Shown in pieces: positions 36,674 through 48,388 of a DNA stretch of 64,000 nucleotides. Origin of the DNA: Lingula anatina (lineage: Eukaryota > Brachiopoda > Lingulata > Lingulida > Lingulidae); the NCBI RefSeq assembly GCF_001039355.2, contig NW_019775753.1, positions 19,086 to 83,085 of the forward strand. Direction: 5' to 3'. Below the pieces are notes generated by a model. That model was not told the origin of the DNA. It saw only the letters and a program-made list of their open reading frames with translations, and did no database searches. Position 1 is the first letter of the stretch, and every line of letters begins with the position of its first letter. Both the position numbers and the translations under genes were made by a program.

Positions 36674-37271
36674 ATGAAGCGATTTTGTGCACTCATTTTG
36701 ACTGCTGCTCTGTTCCTGAACGAGTGGTGTGTGGGTACCTCTATTCCTCAGGGTAACGGTAAGTTATTGATAATCGTATTCCATAAACCGCCGATGAATA
36801 CGACAACGTTCACGTTCAATATGACAAACTTTGACTATCAAATCCCTATCCAAGCTTTACAGTATCTTTTAATATAACATATATTTTTAGGTTTAAATCA
36901 GTACATTTTCATAAAAAAAAAACAATAACATATACATTACAATACGGGATAAATTCAACAGAAAAATAACTTCATGGTATATACATGTTTACTGAACATC
37001 ACACGAGCTTCTTGAAAATGACTGGCATGGGAATATTCATGCATTTGGTATTACTGTTAGTCATTTTCTTAGTTGTTGCCATTGATGCCTTTTCTGGATC
37101 AACTGAGTAATGACAAAAATAATAACATGATGGAAATAATGACAAAATGGAATCCTTAGATGACAAAAACGTGATAATTTTTTTTATTATTATTTATTTA
37201 TTTATTTATTCATTTATTTATTTATTTATTTTGCATGTAGACACTCGAACTCCTAAAATGGGGAGTAAAAA

Positions 37272-37339
<68 letters not shown>

Positions 37340-38756
37340 CAATATTATCAACTATACTATCAACAAGGGACATCAACTACGGCAAGTGAGCTCTCGGACA
37401 TTTTAAAGAAGATTGTGTCTCCCTGTACCCCCGAGCAAGCCAACTGTAAAAATCCTGCTCTTGATATTGTCTTCGCATTGGACAGCAGTTCGAGCATTAA
37501 TGATATTGAGTTTAAGATGCAGAAAAATGCCACAAAGGTAAATAGTGCTTTGATAACCCTGATTCCAAAATGTAAAAAACGTATATCAAAGAAGTTTTAC
37601 TTTGAATTCAAAATGTAAATAACATCTAAAGAAGTTTTGCTGATATAGGTATTCAACTATCTCTTCTACGTGTCAGTGCTCTTACCATGGGCTATTTCTA
37701 ATGTGTTTAATTATTTTATACGTTGAAAAAGAAATATATCTGGCGAGCATTTTTATTTTGATCTGATACAGCGTGGTTTAATTGTAACCATATTTTGGGC
37801 AATTACATGAGATTACAACGGTTCTTCTTAGACCGCATTCACATCGAGAAGATCCGAGGGTCAGCAAGACCGAGACCTAAATATGGCGGACGTACATGAA
37901 AGGAAAACCGCCTAATCCTTTAATGGTATCTCCGCCTCTAACACGCCTCCCCACGCGTCGTCCCTGCGGGAGTACAGTCATTAAATCTCGGTTCCTTTCG
38001 CCCGGAAGCTACCTGAGAAAAATTAAGTGCGCATGCCCATCAGTTAAATTCGCGGTGAAGAAAGCATGGCGGCTGGAGGCGATCGAATCTTACAAAACAG
38101 AGACGAAAAAGGAATTAATTCGCCCGTAAAGCAGCAATGAATCGGCTATCTACGGCTCTTCTCGATGTGAATGCAGTCTTAGACAGGCTTACGGACCATT
38201 CCCAGGCCACTTTCGTACTAACTGTGGATTGATCTATCTCCAAGGGGATCATCGCTAAATTGCAGTCTAGTTAAGCGGTTTTAGAGAAACTTCTTGGAGA
38301 TGGATCGATCCAGTTAGATCGATCTAGGTATGAAAACCCAGTCTTATTCTCTGCGTGCGTTATAATGCACAGTTTACAAAGCATGATAGAGCCACAATCT
38401 GTCACAATGAATATTTTTGGTTTGAAGCCAACATATTTGGTTTTATGTATGATTAATATGCCATCATCTTAGCACTGTGTATGTATTGAATGTATTGAAG
38501 CCACCCTTGCCTTCATTTCTCAGGCGATTGCTGACTTCATCGATAGGCATAGTCCCATTACCCCCGATGGAACCCGGGTTGGTGCATTGACGTTTGCCAC
38601 TGATGTGGTGAGAGAGTTCGAGCTGAATGAACACACTGGTTTGGAAGCTGTTCTAGGTTACATTTACGAGATTAACAACAGAAGTAAGTCAATCTCTTTC
38701 TCTCCCTCTTTCCTAACTCTCTCTTTCTCTCTCATAAACAGACAAACGCACACACG

Positions 38757-38812
<56 letters not shown>

Positions 38813-39638
38813 ACCCATTATTATACAAAATCATTTTTGTCTCTTTTTAGTGGGAGACACGAACATAGAACTGGCTTTGGAGACCGCACAACTGATGTTT
38901 GAAGATTTTTTCTTGGAAGAAAGCCCGAAGCTAATATGGCTACATACTGACGGGGTGTCTAACCTGGGGGATCCGATACCAAGAGCAACAAGTATTAAAA
39001 GTCAAGGTTAGTATATCCCTGAAGCGTCTATATGGTGAAAACTATCTAATCAATATTCAGTCCAAAGACTTCCATTGCTTTAAGTTGACTGAGATATTGT
39101 TTCTTAAATAATTTGAAATGTAAAGGGCCAATCGTTATGGAAAGGCTCTGTGACCAATTTTGTAGTTGACTTTTTCCGTGCCCGATTTGAGCGATCTTCA
39201 CAAAACCTTAAAACGTTATTATGATCATCTCACCAGTAAACATGATTTGGAAAAAATCCATGTCAAGTCTGTATATAAATATCAATCCTCTTATCCGATC
39301 AGACCATAATTGATGTGACCCTTGAAACAGTTCTTATTCATATTTACCATCTGAAAAGAATGAAATGAATGAAAGATACCTATATGTTTAATTTTTTGTT
39401 TGTTTGTTTGTTTGTTTGGATAATTAATGGTTTCTGTCACCATTATTTATCACTTCTTTATCTCTATTTATTTCCAGGATGGACAATCTGCGTGGTAGCT
39501 ATTGGTAGCCATGCGGATGTATATGGAATTGAAGACATAGCATCTCCAGGATGTGTTGTCAAATTTGGAAGTTTTACAGAGTACGCAATTGTCGCAAGAA
39601 TGGCTCTGGGCCAACCCCAAATTGACATTATTGGTTAA
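36674..39638 (+). CDS. secreted vWA-domain protein, copy D, complete with intact MIDAS
   Basis: Exons 36674-36758, 37368-37537, 38524-38683, 38851-39006, 39478-39638 (732 nt, 243 residues). All donors are GT (GTAAGT, GTAAAT, GTAAGT, GTTAGT) and all acceptors AG; phases join cleanly. Residues 1-20 are a hydrophobic signal peptide (MKRFCALILTAALFLNEW). The rest is one von Willebrand A domain: DxSxS as D67-S69-S71 in LDSSSSIN, the MIDAS Thr in GDTN (T142), and the last Asp in HTDG (D172). Four cysteines after the signal peptide (C48, C55, and one each in TICVV and SPGCVV) could form two disulfides. There is no transmembrane segment or second domain, so it should be secreted. vWA domains with a full MIDAS bind protein ligands through Mg2+; the partner is unknown. 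TATA box at 36615-36624, AATAAA at 39786-39791. Confidence 0.9.
37275..37337. repeat. (AT)n microsatellite in copy D intron 1
   Basis: Alternating AT immediately upstream of exon 2. Confidence 0.95.
37831..38178. mobile_element. 348-bp MITE in vWA copy D intron 2, TTA target duplication
   Basis: Flanked by TTA at 37828-37830 and 38179-38181. Termini GACCGCATTCACATCGAGAA and TTCTCGATGTGAATGCAGTC. Copies A and C have the empty site (read on the minus strand, ttcttcTTAgacagg-like). The same element is at the same place in copy E. The open frame inside (37896-38129) is not conserved as a frame in E. Confidence 0.9.
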
Positions 39639-40249
39639 TTCTTCTTTTGGACTCGCATTTCCAATATATGTACGAGATCCGTTCAATACAAAAAAGTGTT
39701 TGCGCATTATATAAGTCATTGAAGTAGAACAATAACAAAGTCAAAATCACCACTGTTAAAAACAAGAAGAATGCTGATTATCCGCAATAAATGTCATCAC
39801 CTTGGTCATCGGGGTGTAATTTATCTCGCATTTTTGTTCCTTAACTTGTGCGTTGTAATTGCTGTGGATCACCCCCCAAAAAAAAATCTATTTAGTACTA
39901 TGTCACCCTGGTTCTTTTAAATGAAATGCTTAAAAAATGGCTATTCACAAGAAATCAAACTAATAGTTTTTTTTAAGATTGTTCTTATTATTTTTTTACC
40001 GATTGTTGATTGATAAATCGTTTTCCTCTTTTTTTTTCATTTTTATAGCTGATAAATGAAAAAATATATATTCTGCTTTTAAAATAATTTTCAGTGACAT
40101 TGTGACTTCGATGAAGCAAACAAAAATAATACTTAATTGGCTTAATTATTCTCACTCATAAAACAACCATTAAAGCACTATTGGTATCATCGGTGCAGCA
40201 TATATTTCAAAACAAATTGTCTGCAAATTAAGCTCTATTTTTCACCCTT

Positions 40250-40480
40250 AAAATTCATGACACGTTTTCATACTATGCTCCTATTATTTTTACAAGTATT
40301 CTCTGCCCAAAATGCATAAATATACATTGTTATCTTACAGTGTTGTTAGAAAAACTGCTTTTTTCTCCGAGTCCAGGACTCTACTCCGGTTCACCTCCAG
40401 CTAAAAATGACCACTCAGCTTCGCGTCTTACACCACCTCCGGCACAGTTTTGATAAATTCTCATCTCCTCAGGTACCCCT
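40250..40480 (-). pseudogene. decayed copy of the orphan promoter and 5' exon (D flank)
   Basis: On the minus strand the region matches 15306-15420: clusters of gctgagtggtcatttttagc and gcagtttttctaacaacac can be read, but the start codon is CTG and the ETS core is damaged. The neighbouring exon 2 start lies towards 40220. Confidence 0.5.
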
Positions 40481-41530
40481 TATTGAAACGTCTATGGGGG
40501 GGGGGGGGGGGAGGGGGGGTAGACACCCATTGCAGTAGATGTTCCGAATGTCGTGCACTCCAAGGTGTCTCACCTAACACACTCTAACATAAAAGTGTTG
40601 GATTTGTATCGAAACCTGGCATTTGGTGGAATAAAAGTACAAGCCTGGGGCTATGAGTTAAAAGTGTCATGGTGAAAAGTATAGAGAGTGGAGCAGTGAT
40701 TGTCACTGGTTACTTAGACAGCGCCCTAGTTCCATCATCAGTTCATTAAAACAAAACTTTGGATGGGGAGGGGGTCTTCATAATGTAAGCCCTTACTTTT
40801 CTCCCTGTCATCAGGTGGCCAACACTTTTCCTTCTGTTAGTTTGTAGATTAGTACCAGAGCAAGTCAAATAATATACTTGCGTGGATTGTAGGCCTTCAT
40901 GCAACAACCCCCACCCCCACCCCACCCCCAACTCTTAGGCAATTTTATTAGCCTACGCTACAGACTATATGTTATCCACTGGTTTCAATGAAATAGAATG
41001 GAAGGGCGTACATTTCAAAGGGACGAAGACAACAGATATGCGTTATTCAAATTCTTCCCTATATGTGTAGTGCATGTATACTATATGCACAAGCGTATTG
41101 GCACTTTGCGTATATTGACCAAAATATGCAAATGTTGCACGTTTATCAGTGGAACTTTATATCGACATTCGTGTGGACGAGGTAAAAGTTTTTAATACAG
41201 CTGCATGATAATGAGATTGTTAACCTTATTGCAATCAGCAAAAGTTCCAGTGGAATGGGATCGAGCAACGTATTTCATTGGGAATGAGTACATAGTCTCA
41301 CAACGTGGCGCGGCGTTTCACTAACTTATCCCTGGGGAGGGGGGGGTGTGATGTAGCATTGCTGCTGGCTTATTTACAATTTTCTATGTTAATGAAGGAA
41401 TTTCAACCGATACCATGGATTTTTAAGTCCTGTTAAAACCAATGGTAACATTGTTTATCCCGATAACGCTTAATCCCGGGGTCAACGATGGCTCCGCTTA
41501 TTTATCGCCAAGAGTCTGTGGCGTGAAACG
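40480..41530. repeat. spacer segment with an inverted copy at 49005-51105
   Basis: Reverse-complement matches run through the block: 40560-40700 with 50900-51060, 41040-41170 with 49160-49275, and 41480-41530 with 49005-49070. The copy here lacks the 1.25-kb element but has about 175 nt (41295-41475) missing from the other copy. It includes a G tract at 40498-40519. Confidence 0.85.
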
Positions 41531-41546
41531 GCCCCGTTGAGAGTAA

Positions 41547-41558
41547 AATAATAATAAC

Positions 41559-41602
<44 letters not shown>
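41547..41602. repeat. (AAT)n microsatellite at the D/E palindrome centre
   Basis: About 56 nt of AAT repeats between the two inverted arms that carry copies D and E. Confidence 0.95.
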
Positions 41603-41603
<1 letters not shown>

Positions 41604-41619
41604 TAATCAATATCAAAGT

Positions 41620-41855
41620 AACGTGTAGTGGTGTAAGACGCGAGACTGAGTGGTCATTTTTAGCTGGAGGTCAACCGGAGTAGAGTCGTGGACTCGGAGA
41701 AAAAAAACACGATAAGATAACAATGTATCTTTATGCATTTTGGGCAGAGAATACTTGTAGAAATAATAGGGGCATGGTATGAAAACGTCACCAATTTTAA
41801 GGGTGAAAAATAGTGCTTAATTTGCAGACAATTTGTTTTGAAATATATGCTGCAT
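41620..41855 (+). pseudogene. decayed copy of the orphan promoter and 5' exons (E flank)
   Basis: Matches unit A 15310-15560: acgtgtagtggtgtaagacg, gctggaggtc, then gtggactcggagaaaaaaaa with part of exon 1 deleted, and tttgcagacaatttgttttg at the exon 2 acceptor. No ATG and a broken donor. Confidence 0.5.
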
Positions 41856-41878
41856 CGATGATACCAATAGTGCTTTAA

Positions 41879-42219
41879 AGGGATAATAACTCTTCGTATG
41901 AGGTCTATATTTCACAATAAAAACATTGTGAATAAGTCATAGAAATATAATATATTCTGTTTTACGACAAAAACAGCAGTTATCGCTATTATTCTGATAT
42001 CTGAGCTTGTCTTCAAACCACGTGACCTCCATTGATGGCTATACTCTGTTAAAATCTCTTAAGAGATTTTAGCAAAAAAACAATTTTTTAGAAAAATAAA
42101 ACAGGGACTAACTTTGAATGTAAAAATGGATTCATTAACCATTGGTAAGCATGGGAAAATTGTTGTTTACTCCGGGAAAATTCTTTTTTTTTTGGCCAAA
42201 ACTGAAAGTTATTATCCCT
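41879..42219. mobile_element. 341-bp MITE with TTAA target duplication (piggyBac-like)
   Basis: Flanked by TTAA at 41875-41878 and 42220-42223. Termini AGGGATAATAACT and AGTTATTATCCCT are perfect inverted repeats. The inverted paralogous arm has the empty site with a single TTAA at 40170-40173 (aaccaTTAAagcac). An exact TTAA duplication is the hallmark of piggyBac-type transposition. Confidence 0.88.
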
Positions 42220-42569
42220 TTAATGGTTGTTTTATAAGTGAGAATAATTAAGCCAGTTAAGTATTATTATTTTTTTAAGCATTACATCTCACAAGAACCA
42301 AGGTGACATTGTACTAAAGGTGTTTTTGGGAATCCAAAGCAATTACAACGCATAAGTTAAGGAACATAAATACGAGATAAATTACACCCCGGTGATGACC
42401 AAGGTGATGACATTTATTGCAGATTAACAGCATTCTTCTTGCTTTTAACAGTGGTAATTTTTTCCTCGCTATTGTCCATTTCAATGACTTATATAATGCG
42501 TGCAAACACTTTTGTATTGAACGGATCTCGAACATATATTGGTATTGCGATTCCAAAAGACACGAAGAA

Positions 42570-43410
42570 TTAACCCAAAATATCAATTTGGGGTTGGCCC
42601 AGAGCCATTCTTGCGACATTTGCGTACTCTGTAAAACTCCCAAATTTGACAACACATCCCGGAGATGCTATGTCGTCGATTCCATCTACATCCGCATGGT
42701 TACCAATAGAAACCACGCACATAGTCCATCCTGGAAATAAATATAGATAAGGATTTAATAAAAAATGGTGACAGAAACTATGATTTATCCAAAAAAAAAA
42801 AAACAAACAAAAAATTATACATATACGTCTCTTTCATTTATTTCATTCATTCATTTCATTTTCAGATGGTAAATATGAATAAGAACTGTTTCAAGGATCA
42901 CATCAATTATGGTCTGATCAGATAAGAGGATTGATATTTATATACAGACTTGCCATTCAATATGGATTTTTTCAAATCATGTTGACCTGTGAGATTATCA
43001 CAATAACGTTTTAAGGCTTTATGAAGATCGCTAAAATAAGGTACAGAAAAAGTCAACTACAAAATTGGTCACAGAGACTTTCCAGAACGATTGACCCTCG
43101 ACATTTCAAATTATTTACGAAACAATATCTCAGTCAACTTAAAGTAATGGAAGTCTTTGGACTGAATATTGATTAGATAGTTTTCACCATATAGACGCTT
43201 CAGGGATATACTAACCTTGATTTTTAATACTTGTTGCTCTTGGTATCGGATCCCCCAGGTTAGACACCCCGTCAGTATGTAGCCATATTAGCTTTGGGCT
43301 TTCTTCCAAGAAAAAATCTTCAAACATCAGCTGTGCGGTCTCCAAAGCCAGTTCTATGTTCGTGTCTCCCACTAAAAAGAGACAAAAAATGATTTTGTAT
43401 AATAATGGAG

Positions 43411-43463
<53 letters not shown>

Positions 43464-45765
43464 AGAGAGAGAGAGAGATCTTGCGTTTGTATGTTTATGA
43501 GAGAGAAAGAGAGAGTTAGGAAAGAGGGAGAGAAATAGATTGACTTACTTCTATTGTTAATTTCATAAATGTAACCTAGAACATCTTCCAAACCAGTGTG
43601 TTCATTCAGCTCGAACTCTCTCACCACATCAGTGGCAAACGTCAATGCACCAACCCGGGTTCCATCGGGGGTAATGGGACTATGCCTATCGATGAAGTCA
43701 GCAATCGCCTGAGAAATAAGGGCAAGCGTGGCTTCAATACATTCAATACATACACAATGCTAAGATGATGGAAATGTTATCATATATGAAACCAAATATA
43801 TTGGTGTCAAACCAAAAATATTCATTTTGACAAATTGTGACTCTTTCAAGTTTTGTAAACTGTGCATTATAACGCACGCAGAGAATAAGACTGGGTTCTC
43901 ATACCTAGATCGATCTAACTGGATCAATCCATCTCCAAGAAGTTTCTCTAAAACCGTTTAAGCCTACTTCAATTTAGCGAGACTCCCCTTGGAGATAGAC
44001 CAATCCACAGTTAGTACGAAAGGGCCTGGGATTAGTCCCTAAGCCTGTCTAAGGCTCTGTTCTCACAACTTTTAGATCGATCTATCACCGCGGGGAGTCT
44101 CACTAGATTACTGTCAGATAATCCCCCTTAAGTGTCCGTCCCCGCCTACTACAAGCTTTAAGGGGTAATTAACTTTCGTGTCCGCCCGGCTGACAGCTAT
44201 TTAGCGTGAACCCCCAGGGAGTTAGTCGATCCAATGTAGGTCGATCTAATCTATGAGAATGGGGTGTAAGACCGCATTCACATCGAGAAGAGCCGTAGAT
44301 AGCCGATTCATTGCTGCTTTAAGGGCCAATTCATTCCTTTTTCGTCTCTGTTTTGAAAGATAATAGAACAGAAGAGCTTTTTCCTGTGATCGCCTCCAGC
44401 CGCCATGCTTTCTTCACCTCGAGTTAAACTGATCGACATGCGCACTTAATTTTTCTCAGGTAGCTTCCGGGCGAATGGAACCGAGATTTAATGACTGCAC
44501 TCCCGCAGGGACGACGCGTGGGGAGGCGTGTGAGAGGCGGAGAGACCAATAAAGGATTAGGCAGTTTTCCTTTCATGTACGTCCGCCATATTTAGATCTC
44601 GGCCTTGTTGAGCCTCGGCTCTTCTCGATGTGAATGCGATCTAAGAAGAAGCATTGTAATCTCATAGAACTGCACAAAATATGGTTACAATTAAACCACG
44701 CTGTATCAGATCAAAATAAAAATGCTCGCCAGATATATTTCTTTTTCAACGTATAAAAATAAGTAAACACATTAGAAATAGCCCATGGTAAGATCACTGA
44801 CGTGTAGAAGCAAGAGTTGAATACATATATCTTCTTTAGATGTTATTTACATTTTGAATTCAAAGTAAAACTAAGTTTCTTTGACATACGTTTTTTTTTT
44901 TAATTTGGATTCAAGGTTATCAAAGCACTATTTACCTTTGTGGCATTTTTCTGCATCTTAAACTCAGTATCATTAATGTTCGAACTGCTGTCCAATGCGA
45001 AGACAATATCAAGAGCAGGGTTCTTACAGTTGGCTTGCTCGGTGGTACAGGGAGCCACAATCTTCTTTAAAATGTCCGAGAGCTCATTTACCGTCGTTGA
45101 TATGCCTTGTTGATAGTATAATTGATTATATATATATATATGACCTTTTAGTCCCCATTTTAGGAGTTCGAGTGTCTACATGCAAAAATAACCTTGTTAT
45201 CACGTAATTGTCATCATACAGGAAGATGAAATCAAGAAAGAAATCATACCAAGAAATCATGGAGTCCATTTTGTCATTATTTAGGAACTCAGTTGATCCG
45301 GAAAAGGCATCAATGGCTACAACTAAGTAAATGACTTACAGAAATATCGAATGCATGGATATGCCCATGCCAGTCATTTTCAAGAAGCTTGTGTGATGTT
45401 CAGTAAACCTATATATACCATGAAGTTATTTTACTGTTGACTTTATCTCGTATTGTAATGTCTGTTATTGTTTTTTATGACAATGTACTAAGTTGAACCT
45501 CAAAAAAGATATGTTATATTGAAAAATACTGCAAAGCTTGGATAGAGATATGATAGTCAAAGTTTGTCATATTGAACGTTGTCCTTTTCATCGACAGTTT
45601 ATGGAATACAATTATACAATTATCAATAGCTTACCATTACCCTCGTTCAGCAACAGAGTAGCAGTCAGAATGAGTGCACAGAATCGCTTCATTTCGGTTC
45701 CAGTGTTGGATCTGTATGACGTTACTAGTAACCGCGCTGCTTTATATAATACTAAGAACGGATGN

Positions 45766-45803
<38 letters not shown>

Positions 45804-46352
45804 CCTTTTAGTCCCCATTTTAGGAGTTCGAGTGTCTACATGCAAAAATGACCTTGTTATCACGCAATTGTCATCATACAGGAAGATGAAATCAAGAAAG
45901 AAATCATACCAAGAAATCATGGAGTCCATTTTGTCATTATTTAGGAACTCAGTTGATCCGGAAAAGGCATCAATGGCTACAACTAAGTAAATGACTTACA
46001 GAAATATCGAATGCATGGATATGCCCATGCCAGTCATTTTCAAGAAGCTTGTGTGATGTTCAGTAAACCTATATATACCATGAAGTTATTTTACTGTTGA
46101 CTTTATCTCGTATTGTAATGTCTGTTATTGTTTTTTATGACAATGTACTAAGTTGAACCTCAAAAAAGATATGTTATATTGAAAAATACTGCAAAGCTTG
46201 GATAGAGATATGATAGTCAAAGTTTGTCATATTGAACGTTGTCCTTTTCATCGACAGTTTATGGAATACAATTATACAATTATCAATAGCTTACCATTAC
46301 CCTCGTTCAGCAACAGAGTAGCAGTCAGAATGAGTGCACAGAATCGCTTCAT
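42570..46352 (-). CDS. secreted vWA-domain protein, copy E, short signal region, MIDAS Ser to Asn
   Basis: Exons on the minus strand: 46352-46295, 45105-44936, 43708-43549, 43371-43216, 42730-42570, giving 234 residues in frame. Exon 1 is 58 nt instead of 85: an in-frame 27-nt deletion removes nine residues after LLNE, just where a signal peptide would be cleaved (MKRFCALILTATLLLNEGNG). Exon 2 reads LDSSSNIND, so the third DxSxS position (residue 71 in copy D numbering) is Asn. Exon 4 keeps GDTN and HTDG. Exon 3 has DVLGYIYE where the other copies have AVLGYIYE. TATA box tttatataat (46401-46410, complement), polyadenylation signal 42418-42413. Intron 1 contains the duplicated contig end described separately, so its length here is not reliable. 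Confidence 0.87.
44053..44266. mobile_element. 214-bp MITE, gatcgatct family, copy 2, in vWA copy E intron 2
   Basis: Almost identical to 620-834 over its whole length. Flanked by TAA (44050-44052) and TAA (44267-44269). Absent from copies A, C and D. Confidence 0.9.
44270..44641. mobile_element. 372-bp MITE in vWA copy E intron 2
   Basis: Reverse-complement counterpart of 37831-38178, flanked by TAA (44267-44269 and 44642-44644). Immediately adjoins the 44053-44266 element, sharing one TAA, so one inserted at the edge of the other. Confidence 0.9.
45141..45764. repeat. first copy of a 624-nt duplication ending at a single N
   Basis: Equal to 45801-46424 at a constant shift of 660 with about two substitutions and no indels. 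It includes a second exon 1 (45692-45635). The first copy ends exactly at the N at 45765, so this is best read as an unmerged contig end and not a real second exon 1. Confidence 0.9.
45765..45765. other. assembly gap, single N
   Basis: Joins two contig ends that overlap in sequence. Confidence 0.98.
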
Positions 46353-46424
46353 TTCGGTTCCAGTGTTGGATCTGTATGACGTTACTAGTAACCGCGCTGC
46401 TTTATATAATACTAAGAACGGATG

Positions 46425-47240
46425 CACTGCTGGCACACCTATTGTGTTGTTATTGCCAATGGCCAATGTAACCGCCAAAGACGGATTTAATGGCAGTCTA
46501 GTACAAGATCCCTGTGACATTTGTCTGAATTGAGGGGAAATATGTAGCCTCACCGGCCGCGTTCAAACACCGCTTCCTAAAGACTGTCCTTGCTCTCCAA
46601 ATAAAAAGTCAATAACTTACGCGTATCAACGAAATTGCAAAGCGCGGAAAAATTGGAACCAAATTCTGCAATTGCTTTGTTCCAAAATAAGCTGGAATGT
46701 ATGAAATTGAAACAAAAATCTTAATGAACACAGGAACCTCAACGCAGACTTGAAGGAAATAGCTGTCTAGATCTGTTGTAATGACAGTCTGTTGTAATGA
46801 CAGTTGTAATGAAGTGCAGCCATGGTGGACCATAATGCCTTAACCTGCGCTCGTTAAATATTTTATTTCTGTAAAGAACATGTTTGTTTAGACAACAAGG
46901 TTTTATAAAACTAGAACTGAGCACTAAAATGGGACAATTATTGCGCCTGGCGCCTAATCAGAAAAAAAACATACATAGCTTTGAGGGATGTACAGAAGAT
47001 GACAAGCGCATTACGCCTTGTTGCTATAAGTTTAATTGCAGCGCAATATGATGAGTTTTACATTTTGAAACGTGACCATGCCAACTGAATACTAAGTGCA
47101 TGTTTACAGAGCAGGCCCCCGATTTACAAAGAACCTTAAATCCGTAGTTGACTGGCTCGAGCTGAATGACCAAGCTAGGTCGACTACGCTGCAGTCGACT
47201 AGGAATGTTTCATAAAGAATCTAAAGCCCTGGCATTGTTT
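46425..47240. other. 5' flank of vWA copy E
   Basis: Matches the 5' flanks of the other copies, including the CCAAT pair and the block caaagaaccttaaatccgta near 47127, which is also upstream of copy C near 35978. No separate gene supported. Confidence 0.6.
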
Positions 47241-47570
47241 GCTTACAGTTGTCGCCGCGAACGAGAAATTCTTCAGGAAAAGGATGTGTAAAAATCCCTA
47301 AAGTTTCACAAGACATGGTCTCCGCGGCCTATTTCGGCCGAGAACGGTCGTTTATCAACAATAAAATCCGTCAAAACATACACACATTTTGTTTTTGAAC
47401 TTTATTGATTAGTTTAACATCAATACATCTTCAAAGTATCAGTAAAACATATATACCAAACCTGCCATCGGCTGGGTGAAGTCGCATTTTATTTTTATCT
47501 TAATATTAAAAAATTCAGGACTAGTCAAGAATATTATAACACAATATGTTGAAGGATGCATTTCCTTTCC

Positions 47571-48189
47571 TACCATGGCCCATAGGAGCCTGCGCGCGCG
47601 TCTTTTAGACGCCCCTTTAACATTCTAAAACGACTTGAACCATTTCTATTTCGATTTCGTATGTTATTAAGCCCTATAGCCAGCGAAAATAACAAGGCAC
47701 ATGCAGAATACGTCTTTTACCACAGAGCTTTAAGCCCCAGAAATGACATGGCTGTGTCTGTTTCGCCATTTACTGAACTCCATAGATGCGAGATTGACAC
47801 GACCCAAGTCGCATTCATCTCTTACTGTAGATTTTTGAGCTTCAAATAGCTATGTTATAAAACTCGAAATTCGAAATTGACTTTTATTGAAATTTATGAG
47901 ACGCAGAGTATAAGACAAACGCAGCGCGGGTCTGGTCAATTTCGCATTCTTGGGTCTCAGTGAATGACGAACAAGAGATGACCATGTGAATTTCGAGTTT
48001 TATAACTATTGAAGCTCAAAATATTTAATATCCACAGTAAGAGACGAGCTCTGCAGTAAAAGATAAATGTGCCACGGGCCTTGTCAATTCCGCTACTTAT
48101 TAACATACGAAAAAAATAAGGTGCGTGTCGTTTTTGCATATTAAGGGGCGTCTAAAAGACCCATGCATAGGCTCCTTTGGGCCATGGTA
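47571..48189. mobile_element. 620-bp foldback element
   Basis: Ends are taccatggcccataggagcc and, inverted, ggctcctttgggccatggta. Inner pairs include tcttttagacgcccctttaa (47600-47619) with ttaaggggcgtctaaaaga (48142-48160), and gttataaaactcgaaatt (about 47856) with aatttcgagttttataac (about 47989). The arms cover about 280 nt each with indels. No transposase. Confidence 0.8.
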
Positions 48190-48353
48190 CTATGGTAGTG
48201 GCAACTTGACTGTCTGTCTATAAATACTCGTGCATATACATATATATGAAACTGAACTAGAACTCCCATGAAGAACACACATTGTAATTAATATAATACA
48301 ATGTAATAGATTTAGTTTGGTTTAGTTTGATTTTATTTATTTATTCATTTATT

Positions 48354-48388
<35 letters not shown>

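Noticed and set aside
37896-38129. 77-codon frame inside the copy D MITE
   Set aside because: Lies wholly within a non-autonomous element and is not preserved in the copy E version.
45635-45692. Second exon 1 for vWA copy E
   Set aside because: Belongs to the contig-end duplication at the N, so treated as an assembly artefact.
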